Below are positions 54,253 to 63,092 of a stretch of 64,000 nt of DNA, in pieces. The stretch is taken from assembly GCF_004124275.1 (NCBI RefSeq), contig NZ_CP027218.1, positions 1,057,501-1,121,500 on the forward strand, written 5' to 3'. The notes beneath the pieces were generated by a model. The model saw only the letters and a list, made by a program, of their open reading frames with translations. It did no database searches and had not been told where the DNA came from. The translations under genes and the position numbers were made by a program. The stretch is from Pseudomonas sp. DTU12.3. Lineage in GTDB: Bacteria > Pseudomonadota > Gammaproteobacteria > Pseudomonadales > Pseudomonadaceae. Position 1 is the first letter of the stretch. The number at the start of each line of letters is the position of its first letter.

Positions 54253-55542
54253 ATGAAGCTGACCTTCCTCCTGTTGCTGCTTTGTGCAACGGCCCCGAGT
54301 GCCTGGGGCTGGTCGAACCATACGGTGGGCAGCTATCTGGCATTGCAGGATCTGCCAGCATTGCGCGACGCGCCACTGGTCGAAGTCGAGCCGCTGGAAA
54401 CCTTTCTTGCGCAGCAATACGAGGCGGTGAGTGCGCTGCTGGAGGAGCAGGAAACCTTCGCCGGCAAGCACTTCACTCAATACCCGCCACGCCCCGATAT
54501 CCTGAAATTACCCGCCACGCCGAGTGACAATCTGCGCCACGACTTCCTCACCGCGTTGCGCATCAATCCGCAGATTCATCTGGCGATGGTCATTCAGCCA
54601 TTGCCGGGCAAAGACCTGCCCGAACGCGTGCATCTGCAAGCCGATCAAGTCATGGTCGAACAGACCCTTTCACCGTGGAATCGCCAGCGCTTTATCGTTG
54701 TCGCCGAGCATGAAAAAGTCGCCCCACTGGCGGTGCTGGCCAGCGCCGCCGATGAGCCGGATTACGGTCACGACATCAATCTGTTCAGTGACAACCCCGG
54801 TAACGTCGGCGCGCTCTACGGGTTCGGCCCGCAACCGTTCGGCGATGCACGGTTTCAATACAGCTCGCAGGCGCCGTTTCACATGGGTTTCTTCCACGAA
54901 AGCGCAGTGGTCTACGCCGCTGCCGGGTTCCTCGAACGCAGTTGGCCGGACTGGCGCGCGTATCAATACATGGGCCTGGCGCGACTGGCGTTTGCCAGCG
55001 GTCATCCGTATTGGGGTTATCGCTTTCTTGGCTGGGGCCTGCACCACATTCAGGACCTGACCCAGCCCTATCACGCCAGGCCATTACCCGGCGTCGACCT
55101 CGCCAGTCTCCTGCTGCTGGAAGGCAAGGCAATCGCCGGTTTCGCCGAGGACAAACAGGCCTCCATTGAGCGCGTCGCCACGCGGCACATGGAGGTCGAG
55201 AAGTACCAGTCCACCTGGCTGCGCCGCTTGCTGCGCGTCGGTCAGCCGCATCCGATGCTCGACGCTTACGTCGATGTCGCCCAAGACAAACGCTATCCGC
55301 CGTACTCGGTGGACTACCTGCGCGAAGTGGTCAGCGCCGAGTCGGTCGACGATTCCGCAGCCTTCGACGAGGCCATCGGCCAGTGGCTGGCAACGGCGCC
55401 AGCAACCAGTGATTTCAGCGGCGGCAATCAGCTGCAACGGGAAAATTTCGACCATCCGGCGCTCAACCAGCAGCTGTTCAAATTGCTCGGCCATTTCGGC
55501 GCGCACAGCCGGATTTACGTCAGCGCGGGATTGGCACCCTAG
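54253..55542 (+). CDS. Secreted zinc phospholipase C/P1 nuclease-fold hydrolase
   Basis: The 429-residue protein has a Sec signal peptide (residues 1-17 or 1-19) whose cleavage would leave a Trp (W18 or W20, in AWGWSNHT) at or near the new N-terminus. In zinc PLC/P1 nuclease enzymes the N-terminal Trp binds the zinc cluster. The second signature H264-H-x2-D268-x5-H274 (HHIQDLTQPYH) matches that family. It should act in the periplasm or outside, cutting phosphate esters. It lies downstream of the kinase across a REP and 50 bases before the DUF1302 gene. A role in releasing a glycerol-phosphate-type substrate is inferred. Confidence 0.82.
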   Translation: MKLTFLLLLLCATAPSAWGWSNHTVGSYLALQDLPALRDAPLVEVEPLETFLAQQYEAVSALLEEQETFAGKHFTQYPPRPDILKLPATPSDNLRHDFLTALRINPQIHLAMVIQPLPGKDLPERVHLQADQVMVEQTLSPWNRQRFIVVAEHEKVAPLAVLASAADEPDYGHDINLFSDNPGNVGALYGFGPQPFGDARFQYSSQAPFHMGFFHESAVVYAAAGFLERSWPDWRAYQYMGLARLAFASGHPYWGYRFLGWGLHHIQDLTQPYHARPLPGVDLASLLLLEGKAIAGFAEDKQASIERVATRHMEVEKYQSTWLRRLLRVGQPHPMLDAYVDVAQDKRYPPYSVDYLREVVSAESVDDSAAFDEAIGQWLATAPATSDFSGGNQLQRENFDHPALNQQLFKLLGHFGAHSRIYVSAGLAP

Positions 55543-55592
55543 CCCTCGCGGCAGGACAAAAAAACAATAAAAAAACAGGGAAGGAGGAACAC

Positions 55593-57551
55593 ATGATCAA
55601 CACTCGATTGCGCCTGACGGGCGCCGCGCTGCCCGGTGTCGGCCTCGCCGGCTTGCTGCAACTGTGCGCAGTCGATGGCGCGCACGCGGTGGAATTCAGC
55701 GTGCTGGACAAACAGGTCACCGGCTCGTTCGACACGACCTTGTCCTACGGTCGTTTGTGGCGGGTGCAAGGCCGCGACAAAACCAACGATGACGTCAACA
55801 CCAACGACGGCAATCGCAACTTCGACACCGGGCTGGTTTCCGAGGTGTACAAGATCACCTCCGAGCTTGAAGCCAACTATCAGAACTACGGTTTGTTCAT
55901 GCGCGGCACCGCGTTTTACGACACGCAGTTGATGGACAAACGCAACAACTACTACGACAACAACAACCCCTCGCAACCGAGCCAGAGCTACCCGCAGGAC
56001 GACCGTTTCACCAGCCAGACCCGCGACATCGCTGGCAGCCGCATCGAGATGCTCGACGCCTATGTACACGGCAGTTGGGACGTTGCGCAGATGCCGGTGA
56101 CCGCGCGTGTCGGCCGTCAGGTGTTCAACTGGGGCGAGGGGATTTTCTATCGCGGCGGGATCAACACCACCAACCCGGTGGACGCCGCGAAGTACCGTTT
56201 GCCCGGCGCCGAAGTGAAAGAAGTGCTGGTGCCGGTCGAGGCGCTGAGCTTCAACATCGGCCTGACCGATTCGCTGACCATGGAGAGTTTCTACCAGACC
56301 AACTGGAAGGAAACCCGCATCGATCCGGTCGGCACTTTTTACTCGCAGACCGATCTGTTCGCTGACGGCGGCAACACCGGTTACAACAATTTCAGCGGCA
56401 CGGCGCTCGATACGCCGGTGCCGGGATTTGGCAATGTCATCGGCTTGTACAGCGCGTTGGGCAACAACCCGTTGCTGGGGCCGGTGCTGAAAACCACCGG
56501 GCTGTACGCCAACGGGGTGACCCCGGCCTACGGCAATACCTTGAAAGTGGCGTCGATCGGCAAAGACTACAACGCGCGCAACGACGGCCAATTTGGCTTT
56601 GCGTTTCGCTACATCGCCGAGCAACTCAACAGCACCGAGTTCGGTTTGTACATGGTCAACTACCACGCGAAGGAACCGACCATCGCGGCGGATCTCGGCG
56701 GTTACAAGGGCATCGACATGAACGCCCTGACCAACCTGCTGGCGGGCGTCGCGGGCGATCAGGCGGGAGCGCTCGCCAACGGTCTGGCCACCGCTGATGT
56801 GATGGGCAATATCCAGGCGCATCGGCGTTACGCCGAAGACATCCGCATGTATGGCTTCAGTTTCAACACGACATTGGGTGAGGCCTCGGTGTTCGGTGAA
56901 ATCGCTTATCGGCCGAACCTGCCGATCGGCGTTGCGGCGACCAACGATTTGATTGGCGACCTGGCCAACGGTGCTGCGGTGGCGGTGACGGGGCGGTCGA
57001 TCAATGTCGGTGGGCAGATGGTCAACCTCAACAGCGAGATCAACAACGCCGAACGTGTCGAAGCGTTCAACACCTCGCTGGGAACCATCTACAACTTCGG
57101 CCCGACGGCCTCGTTCGACTCGCTGTTCGGCATCTTCGAACTGGCCTCCGAACATCTGCGCGGCAGCAGTCTGCAATACACCGCCTATGACGGCACGAAC
57201 CGTTATTACGCCGGCACCGGTAACTATTCCTATGTGTCGGGCGGCGATCGCGACGATCAGGTCAACCGTGATTCCTACAGCTACACGGCAATGCTCAACG
57301 GCACCTGGAACGACGTGTACGCCGGGGTCAACGTCTCGCCTTACGTCGTTTACAAGGACGACTTCAAGGGCAACAGCTATCAGGCCGGCAACACCATCGA
57401 AGGTCGCAAGGCCTACACGCTGGGGATCAAGGCCAACTACCAGAACAAGCTCGAAGCCGAACTGCAGTACACCGAGTTTTACGGCGGCGGACAGAACAAC
57501 GGCATCCGCGACCGCGACAACGTCGGGTTCAACCTCAAGTATTTCCTTTAA
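55593..57551 (+). CDS. DUF1302-family outer-membrane protein
   Basis: The 652-residue protein has a signal peptide (residues 1 to about 33, ending VDGAHA) and a beta-strand-rich body with a C-terminal aromatic residue (NLKYFL), as in outer-membrane barrels. It contains the family patterns GSFDTTLSYGRLWRVQGRD and RVGRQVFNWGEGIFYRGGI. DUF1302 proteins are nearly always paired with DUF1329 and are thought to help move hydrophobic compounds across the outer membrane. GGAAGGAGG is an excellent ribosome site. It follows the PLC-like gene closely. Confidence 0.9.
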   Translation: MINTRLRLTGAALPGVGLAGLLQLCAVDGAHAVEFSVLDKQVTGSFDTTLSYGRLWRVQGRDKTNDDVNTNDGNRNFDTGLVSEVYKITSELEANYQNYGLFMRGTAFYDTQLMDKRNNYYDNNNPSQPSQSYPQDDRFTSQTRDIAGSRIEMLDAYVHGSWDVAQMPVTARVGRQVFNWGEGIFYRGGINTTNPVDAAKYRLPGAEVKEVLVPVEALSFNIGLTDSLTMESFYQTNWKETRIDPVGTFYSQTDLFADGGNTGYNNFSGTALDTPVPGFGNVIGLYSALGNNPLLGPVLKTTGLYANGVTPAYGNTLKVASIGKDYNARNDGQFGFAFRYIAEQLNSTEFGLYMVNYHAKEPTIAADLGGYKGIDMNALTNLLAGVAGDQAGALANGLATADVMGNIQAHRRYAEDIRMYGFSFNTTLGEASVFGEIAYRPNLPIGVAATNDLIGDLANGAAVAVTGRSINVGGQMVNLNSEINNAERVEAFNTSLGTIYNFGPTASFDSLFGIFELASEHLRGSSLQYTAYDGTNRYYAGTGNYSYVSGGDRDDQVNRDSYSYTAMLNGTWNDVYAGVNVSPYVVYKDDFKGNSYQAGNTIEGRKAYTLGIKANYQNKLEAELQYTEFYGGGQNNGIRDRDNVGFNLKYFL

Positions 57552-57567
57552 AGACAACACAGATCCC

Positions 57568-57662
57568 CTGTGGGAGCGGGCTTGCTCGCGAATGCGCTGT
57601 GTCATTCAAATTGTAGGTGACTGACACGCCGCTTTCGCGAGCAAGCCCGCTCCCACAGGGGA
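57568..57662. repeat. REP-type inverted pair
   Basis: CCTGTGGGAGCGGGCTTGCT... is mirrored by ...AGCAAGCCCGCTCCCACAGG about 45 bases later. It lies between the DUF1302 and DUF1329 genes. Confidence 0.88.
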
Positions 57663-57690
57663 GACCTCACTCCCATTTCGGAGATTGATC

Positions 57691-59064
57691 ATGTTTCACA
57701 CTTCACGATTGACCAAGACCACGCTCGCGCTCGTCATGAGTCTGGCTGCCGGCAGCGTCTTCGCCGCCATCACCCCACAACAAGCCGAACAACTGAAAAC
57801 CACCCTGACCCCCATGGGCGCCGAGCGTGCCGGCAACGCCGCCGGTACGATTCCCGCGTGGACCGGCGGCATCACCCAGGCGCCCGCCGGCTACAAACCC
57901 GGCCAGCATCACCCCGATCCGTACGCGGCGGACAAACCGCTGTTCACCATCACCAAAGCCAATCTCGACCAGTACAAAGCGCACCTCAGCCCCGGCCAGA
58001 TCGCCCTGTTCAACAGCTACCCCGACACCTTCCGGATGCCGATCTACCCGTCCCGCCGCTCCGGTTCGGCGCCGCAATGGCTGTACGACAACACCCTGAA
58101 AAACGCCACTTCGGCGAAGTTGCTCGAAGGCGGCAGTGGTTTCTCCGATGCCTACGGCGGCGTACCGTTTCCGGTGCCCAAGGACGGCATCGAAGTGCTG
58201 TGGAACCACATCACCCGCTATCGCGGCATCTACGTCGTGCGCCGCGCCTCCGAAGCGCCGGTCCAGCGTAATGGCAGCTTCGCGCTGGTCACTTCGCAGC
58301 AGGAAGCGCTGTTTAACTACTACCGTCCGAACGGCCAGTTCGCTGACCTGAAAAACATCCTGTTCTACTACCTCGCCTTCGTGAAAAGCCCGGCGCGACT
58401 GGCCGGTGGCGCCGCCCTCGTGCACGAAACCCTCGACCAGCTCAAGGACGCGCGCCAGGCCTGGATCTACGACGCCGGCCAACGCCGCGTGCGCCGTGCG
58501 CCGAACCTCGCCTACGACACGCCGATCGCCTCCTCCGATGGCCTGCGCACCGCCGACGACACCGACCTGTTCAACGGCTCGCCGGATCGCTACGAGTGGA
58601 AGCTCAAGGGCAAACAGGAAATCTATATCCCCTACAACAACTACAAAGTCGGCAGCCCCGACGTGAAATACGCGCAACTGCTCACCCCCGGCCACCTCAA
58701 CCCGCAATACACCCGCTATGAGCTGCACCGGGTCTGGGTGGTGGAAGGCAACCTCAAACCAGGTTCGCGACACATCTATTCCAAACGCGTGCTGTTTCTC
58801 GATGAAGACAGCTGGGGCGCCGCACTGGTCGATCAATACGATGGGCGAGGGGAGTTGTGGCGCGTGTCGATGGCCTACCTGAAAAACTTCTACGACCTGC
58901 CGACCACCTGGAGTGCGCTGGACGTCTTCCATGATCTACAGGCGCGCCGTTACTACGTGCAGAACCTTGATAACGAAGAAGCGGAGACCGTGGATTTTGC
59001 GCAACCGGTGCCAGAGGACGCGTACTTCATGCCGTCGGCATTGCGGCAGCGTGGGACGCGGTAA
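57691..59064 (+). CDS. DUF1329-family outer-membrane-associated protein
   Basis: The 457-residue protein has a signal peptide (cleaved near residue 26, after SVFA) and the family's N-terminal TLTPMGAERAGNAAGTIPAWTGG. Its central region contains NHITRYRGIYV and its C-terminal half contains LNPQYTRYELHRVWVVEGNLKPGSRHIYSKR. The LolA/LolB-like fold proposed for DUF1329 would bind lipid-like cargo. It forms the standard pair with the DUF1302 protein upstream. The start is the ATG at 57691 after GGAGATTG; a TTG two codons earlier is possible. A terminator follows. Confidence 0.9.
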   Translation: MFHTSRLTKTTLALVMSLAAGSVFAAITPQQAEQLKTTLTPMGAERAGNAAGTIPAWTGGITQAPAGYKPGQHHPDPYAADKPLFTITKANLDQYKAHLSPGQIALFNSYPDTFRMPIYPSRRSGSAPQWLYDNTLKNATSAKLLEGGSGFSDAYGGVPFPVPKDGIEVLWNHITRYRGIYVVRRASEAPVQRNGSFALVTSQQEALFNYYRPNGQFADLKNILFYYLAFVKSPARLAGGAALVHETLDQLKDARQAWIYDAGQRRVRRAPNLAYDTPIASSDGLRTADDTDLFNGSPDRYEWKLKGKQEIYIPYNNYKVGSPDVKYAQLLTPGHLNPQYTRYELHRVWVVEGNLKPGSRHIYSKRVLFLDEDSWGAALVDQYDGRGELWRVSMAYLKNFYDLPTTWSALDVFHDLQARRYYVQNLDNEEAETVDFAQPVPEDAYFMPSALRQRGTR

Positions 59065-59095
59065 TGACTGAAGTCTAAGTCCACCGCTGAAAGAA

Positions 59096-59138
59096 AAAGC
59101 CCGAAGCCACTGATACATTTGGCTTCGGGTTTGTTCTG
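59096..59138 (+). terminator. Terminator of the lipid/glycerol-like operon
   Basis: AAGCCCGAAGCCA and TGGCTTCGGGTTT form a 13-base stem with a 10-base loop, followed by TTTGTTCT. It ends the transcript from the DUF1329 gene and insulates the toxin-antitoxin pair. Confidence 0.9.
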
Positions 59139-59149
59139 TTGAGCTAAAA

Positions 59150-59172
59150 ATATCTGCTTTACAGATATCTGT
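59150..59172 (+). promoter_or_regulatory. HigA-type operator with overlapping dyads
   Basis: ATATCTG and CAGATAT (59150-59168) frame a 5-base centre, and ACAGATATCTGT (59161-59172) is a perfect 12-base palindrome sharing the second half. A GATAAT -10-like box lies at 59179-59184. Overlapping half-sites before a toxin-antitoxin operon are typical of HigA autoregulation. Confidence 0.65.
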
Positions 59173-59220
59173 ATTTGAGATAATTTTGCCGCATGTAGGG
59201 ATACCAGAACCGAAAATTCT

Positions 59221-59574
59221 ATGAGAGTGATCACAAAAGCGGCGGTTGCGCGGGCCATTGAGACTCATGGCCAGTGGAGAGTTCCTCTCACCTTGTGGCT
59301 AACCATCTTCGACAGAGCATCGCTGCGTTTCGAGTCATTTGAGAAGCTTCGTCAAGACTGGACCAGCGCCTCAGGTTGGAACGTCGATCGTATCCCTCAC
59401 TCGAAGCTGAGGCTGACGAGCAAGAAAGGCCCGCTTGATATTTACGTTTTTGATATCAAGAAAAACGAGTGCCGTGTCATTACGTGGATCAATACGAAGA
59501 CTGGCACTATCTATATCAAGGACATTCTTCCCCATGCCGGATATGACAAATGGTGGAAGGGTGATGTCAAGTAG
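59221..59574 (+). CDS. higB: HigB-type toxin (mRNA interferase family)
   Basis: The 117-residue protein matches the HigB_toxin (PF09907-like) pattern. It starts MRVITKAAVARAIETHG, has an LTLWLTIFDRA-type helix, the central YVFDIKKNECRVITWI strands, and ends IYIKDILPHAGYDKWW. This follows the R-x-I/V...H-x2-YDK pattern of ribosome-dependent mRNA interferases. It is longer than typical members of about 95-100 residues, with extra residues around SASGWNVDRIPHSKLRL. It precedes the antitoxin, as is usual for higBA. The start ATG is weakly supported by a ribosome site. Confidence 0.82.
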   Translation: MRVITKAAVARAIETHGQWRVPLTLWLTIFDRASLRFESFEKLRQDWTSASGWNVDRIPHSKLRLTSKKGPLDIYVFDIKKNECRVITWINTKTGTIYIKDILPHAGYDKWWKGDVK

Positions 59575-59627
59575 TTGGCCAGAATGAAATACGCTATTTA
59601 TGTTTAACGAAAATACAGGTGATCTCA

Positions 59628-60101
59628 ATGAAGCGTAATAAAGTCGAAGCGACAGGACTGGATTCCTTCATAGCCGATATTTCACCCATGCTTGAGGGAC
59701 TGGGCGATCAGCTAGCGACTTTGTCCAAGTTGTTGTCTGCCTGCCATGATCCGATAAAAAATGATGACGATCTGCAAGTGCGAATGGCCCTGATTGATGA
59801 GCTTTATTCCCACGCAAACACCGAGGATCATGCTGCTGCACGGTTTGCGGAGTTTGTGGCTGATCGGGTTTATGAGTACGAGAGTGAAACGGTGTTGATT
59901 GCTTATTCGTCCCAATCTGAAGCGCTGGCGTTTCTGCTGTCGGAAAGAGGCGTCAAACAGAAGGACTTGTCTGAGATCGCAACTCAGAGTGCTGTTTCAG
60001 AGATATTGAATAACAAACGAAAAATGACCGTTGCCCAGATAAAGGGATTCGCCGAGTTCTTTAAAGTGCCGGTCGAGTTTTTTATGCACGGTGTGGTTTG
60101 A
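59628..60101 (+). CDS. higA: HigA-type antitoxin with helix-turn-helix
   Basis: The 157-residue protein has a C-terminal helix-turn-helix (FLLSERGVKQKDLSEIATQSAVSEILNNKRKMTVAQIKGFAEFF), typical of HigA antitoxins. Its N-terminal region of about 95 residues is acidic and helical and should cover the toxin. It begins 53 bases after the toxin gene. The ATG at 59628 is preferred over an upstream GTG/ATT-type start. It would neutralise HigB and bind the palindromes upstream of the toxin gene. Confidence 0.84.
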   Translation: MKRNKVEATGLDSFIADISPMLEGLGDQLATLSKLLSACHDPIKNDDDLQVRMALIDELYSHANTEDHAAARFAEFVADRVYEYESETVLIAYSSQSEALAFLLSERGVKQKDLSEIATQSAVSEILNNKRKMTVAQIKGFAEFFKVPVEFFMHGVV

Positions 60102-60125
60102 CGTGAAGCGGTGACAGGCCTGACG

Positions 60126-60222
60126 CAATCGCGGGCAAGCCCGCTCCCACAAGGTTATGAGTCGAACACAACATCTGTGAACGACTGAAAAACCTGTGGG
60201 AGCGGGCTTGCCCGCGATTGGT
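60126..60222. repeat. REP-type inverted pair
   Basis: CGCAATCGCGGGCAAGCCCG... is mirrored by ...CGGGCTTGCCCGCGATTGG about 45 bases later. It lies between the convergent antitoxin and chemoreceptor genes. Confidence 0.88.
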
Positions 60223-60247
60223 TTTTTGCTTTAGCGCTGTACGAAGA

Positions 60248-62167
60248 TCAAACGCGGAAATGGCTTACCATCTGCTGCAACTGACCACCCAAACGCGCCA
60301 GTTCAACACTCGACGCCGCCGTCTCATCACTGGCTGCGGCGGTCTGTTCCGACACATCGCGCACGTTGATGATGCTGCGGCTGATCTCTTCAGCCACGGC
60401 GCTCTGTTGTTCAGCCGCCGCAGCAATCTGCTGGTTCATCGACTGAATATTCGACACCGTGCGGGTGATGCTTTCCAGCGACAGGCCAGCTTTGCGCGTC
60501 AGCGCCACGCTGCTGTCGGTCAGCGCGCGGCTGTTGCTCATGACCGCCGACACCTGCTGGGTGCCGTTCTGCAGACCGGCGACCAGGCCTTCGATTTCTT
60601 CGGTGGACTTCTGCGTACGCTGCGCCAGGCCACGAACCTCGTCGGCGACCACGGCGAAACCACGACCGGCTTCACCGGCGCGCGCTGCTTCGATCGCAGC
60701 GTTAAGGGCGAGCAGGTTGGTCTGTTCGGCAACGGCTTTGATCACGTCCATGACGCTGCCGATCTTGTCGCTTTCCTGTTGCAGCACGCTCATGGCTTCG
60801 GTCGAACGCACCACTTCGCTGGCCAGACGCTCGATCTGCGCGATGGCTTCGTTCACCACTTTGTCGCCTTCGCGGGCTTCACCGTCAGCGGCGGCAGCGG
60901 CTTGCGAGGCTTCTTCGGCGTTGCGCGCTACTTCCTGCACGGTGGCAGTCATCTCGTGCATCGCGGTGGCGACCTGATCGGTTTCGATCTTCTGGCTGTT
61001 CACACCGGCGCTGGTCTGTTCGGTGACGGCCGACAGCTCTTCGGCGGCGCTGGCGATCTGGGTGACGCCGTCGCGGATGCCGCTGATCAAATCACGCAAG
61101 GTCACGCCCATGCGCGCAATGCCTTGTTGCAGCACGCCGAGTTCGTCGCGGCGGGTGACGGTGACGTTCTGGGTCAGGTCGCCGCTGGCGATGCGCTCGA
61201 CTACGGCCAGGGTTTCCTGCAGCGGACGGGTGATCTGACGGGTGATGATCACCGCCGCAATCACGCCCACCAGCAGTGCCAGCAGCGTGCTGATCAGCTG
61301 GAAAGTGCGCGCCTGAGCGCTTTCTACATCACGGCGGTCAAGCTGAATCTGATACAGCTGCTCGCTGGTGTTGACGATCGCGGTGCCTTGATCGGTCATT
61401 TCCTTGCGAGCCTGTACCGCGTCAGTGTTGGCGTTCTTAAACGCCATCAACGCGCTGCGGTAGTTGCCCAGCGCGGTCTCCAGCTGGCGCAGAGCGTCTT
61501 GCTGAGTGTCAGCGAAATGCACGTTCAATTGCTTGAGGGTGGAGATGGCCACATCGAGTTGAGCGACGGCCTTCTGTTCGGTCTCGGCGTTGGTGGTGGC
61601 GGTGTAGCCGCGCACTTCGTAGCGGGCGAGGATGAACGCTTCCTTGGCCGTGGTGATTGCCTGGAACTGTGCGAAACGCTGCTCGCTCATGTCCATCTGC
61701 TGCACGCGTTTGCTGATCGATTCGATCTGGTTGTACGCGGTTTCGGCACTGGCACTCATGGTGTCGCGCGCGCTGTTGCCGGAGCGGTAGGCGTTGCGCA
61801 TTTTATTCAGCGACGTCTGGTATTCAGCGATGGTCGCTGCCTGCTCCTTGAGCAGTTTGACGTTTTCCGGGCTCTTGAAGCTGTTGATCAGCTTCTGTTG
61901 TTGCGCGGCAAAACTTTCAAGGGTGGTCTGCACGTTCTGCGCGGCGGTTTCATCGCCGTTGGTCAGCATGTATTGCAGGCGCACCACGCGCAGTTTGGTC
62001 AGGCCAGCGTTGAGCTGGGTGATGTCGCTCATCCAGTTGCTGCGGTCGATCAGGCCACCTAGGCTGGTCCAGCCCGTCAGGGCCAGCACGCAGGTCAGGG
62101 CCAGTACCAGGCCGAAGCCCAGGCCCAGTTTCATGTTCACGCTGATGTTGCCGAACCAGCTATTCAT
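60248..62167 (-). CDS. Methyl-accepting chemotaxis protein with a large helical sensor domain
   Basis: The 639-residue chemoreceptor has a first membrane helix at about residues 11-34 and a periplasmic helical region of about 250 residues. This size fits the helical bimodular (HBM) sensor type found in McpS rather than a simple four-helix bundle. A second helix at about 285-308, a HAMP domain, and a long signalling coiled coil follow, with the hairpin tip around [25 protein letters not shown]. There is no C-terminal CheR-binding pentapeptide. HBM receptors sense organic acids such as malate or succinate, but this ligand is unknown. The start follows GGAGGATTTGTG. Confidence 0.9.
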   Translation of the reverse strand: MNSWFGNISVNMKLGLGFGLVLALTCVLALTGWTSLGGLIDRSNWMSDITQLNAGLTKLRVVRLQYMLTNGDETAAQNVQTTLESFAAQQQKLINSFKSPENVKLLKEQAATIAEYQTSLNKMRNAYRSGNSARDTMSASAETAYNQIESISKRVQQMDMSEQRFAQFQAITTAKEAFILARYEVRGYTATTNAETEQKAVAQLDVAISTLKQLNVHFADTQQDALRQLETALGNYRSALMAFKNANTDAVQARKEMTDQGTAIVNTSEQLYQIQLDRRDVESAQARTFQLISTLLALLVGVIAAVIITRQITRPLQETLAVVERIASGDLTQNVTVTRRDELGVLQQGIARMGVTLRDLISGIRDGVTQIASAAEELSAVTEQTSAGVNSQKIETDQVATAMHEMTATVQEVARNAEEASQAAAAADGEAREGDKVVNEAIAQIERLASEVVRSTEAMSVLQQESDKIGSVMDVIKAVAEQTNLLALNAAIEAARAGEAGRGFAVVADEVRGLAQRTQKSTEEIEGLVAGLQNGTQQVSAVMSNSRALTDSSVALTRKAGLSLESITRTVSNIQSMNQQIAAAAEQQSAVAEEISRSIINVRDVSEQTAAASDETAASSVELARLGGQLQQMVSHFRV

Positions 62168-62420
62168 CACAAATCCTCCAGAAACGTAGGGTTTCTTGTC
62201 GTCAGTTAGGCTGGAAGATTGTTGTTTTTTTGAGCCAGCAAGGGTGTTAGCAGGTCTGTATCGGCCGCAAAACCGAGAGCTGAAAGGATTTTGTCGGACA
62301 GAATTTGTAACAATGGATCCCAAGACTTTTTTCACATGGGTTTCACTGGCTGCCGACGCCCGCCTCTGTACCTTCGCCGCATCGAATGACAAGTGATGCA
62401 GGCTGGCGAGGCGGCTTTTT

Positions 62421-63092
62421 GTGGAATTGAGACTGAGTCTGTTCGGCGTCAAACGCTCGATCGATCTGAGCGGTCTGGCGCGTTTTCGCAACACCTGGGT
62501 GGTGTTGGCGGCATCGGCATTGGTGATACCGCTGACGTTGTGGCTGCTCGCCCCGGCGGCGGTCCCCGACCTGGCCCATGGCAATGTGGCTGGCGCGCAG
62601 GCGTTGGCAACGGGCTGGGGAAAAGGCGAGATGATCGTGCTGGTGCGCCATGTCGAGCGTTGCGATCACTCCAAAGCCGCGTGCCTGAGTGGCAATGACG
62701 GCATCACCGACCGCTCGCGCAGTGTGGCGGTCGCGGTCGGCGCGCAATTCGAGCAACTGGGGCTGAACAATGCCGACATCTATAACAGCCCGATGGTGCG
62801 CACCGTGCAGACCGCCGGGTATATGTTCAACCGTGCGGCGACCGGCGAAGACTGGTTGATCAGTTGCAAGGGGCGCATGTTGCAGGAGGCGCTTGCGCAC
62901 AAGATCCCGGGTCGCAACCTGATTCTGGTGACCCACAGCGAATGCATGGCGCAAATCGAGAAAGACCTGAAGGTGCCCGCTTCCGATCCCGGCTACGGCT
63001 CTTCGCTGTTTGTTTCCGCTGCCAGTCCGGCGGCGCCGAAAATGCTCGGCTTCATTGAAGCCTCCGACTGGCACACGGTGACCACCGAATGA
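62421..63092 (+). CDS. Membrane-anchored histidine phosphatase
   Basis: The 223-residue protein belongs to the histidine phosphatase superfamily, with the catalytic VRHVERCD (RHxE) near residue 75 and the second THSEC His near residue 173. A single transmembrane helix at about residues 25-45 should leave the catalytic domain in the periplasm. The family includes Ais/PmrG-type lipopolysaccharide phosphatases. It starts at a GTG and overlaps the PAP2 gene by four bases, so the two phosphatases probably work on related envelope substrates. Confidence 0.85.
   Translation: MELRLSLFGVKRSIDLSGLARFRNTWVVLAASALVIPLTLWLLAPAAVPDLAHGNVAGAQALATGWGKGEMIVLVRHVERCDHSKAACLSGNDGITDRSRSVAVAVGAQFEQLGLNNADIYNSPMVRTVQTAGYMFNRAATGEDWLISCKGRMLQEALAHKIPGRNLILVTHSECMAQIEKDLKVPASDPGYGSSLFVSAASPAAPKMLGFIEASDWHTVTTE

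Noticed and set aside
55539..57605. A 688-codon minus-strand frame opposite the DUF1302 gene
   Set aside because: It has no domain, and the plus strand has a signal peptide, barrel features and a strong ribosome site.
60218..62062. A 614-codon plus-strand frame opposite the chemoreceptor
   Set aside because: The minus strand encodes a complete methyl-accepting chemotaxis protein; the plus frame has no recognisable features.
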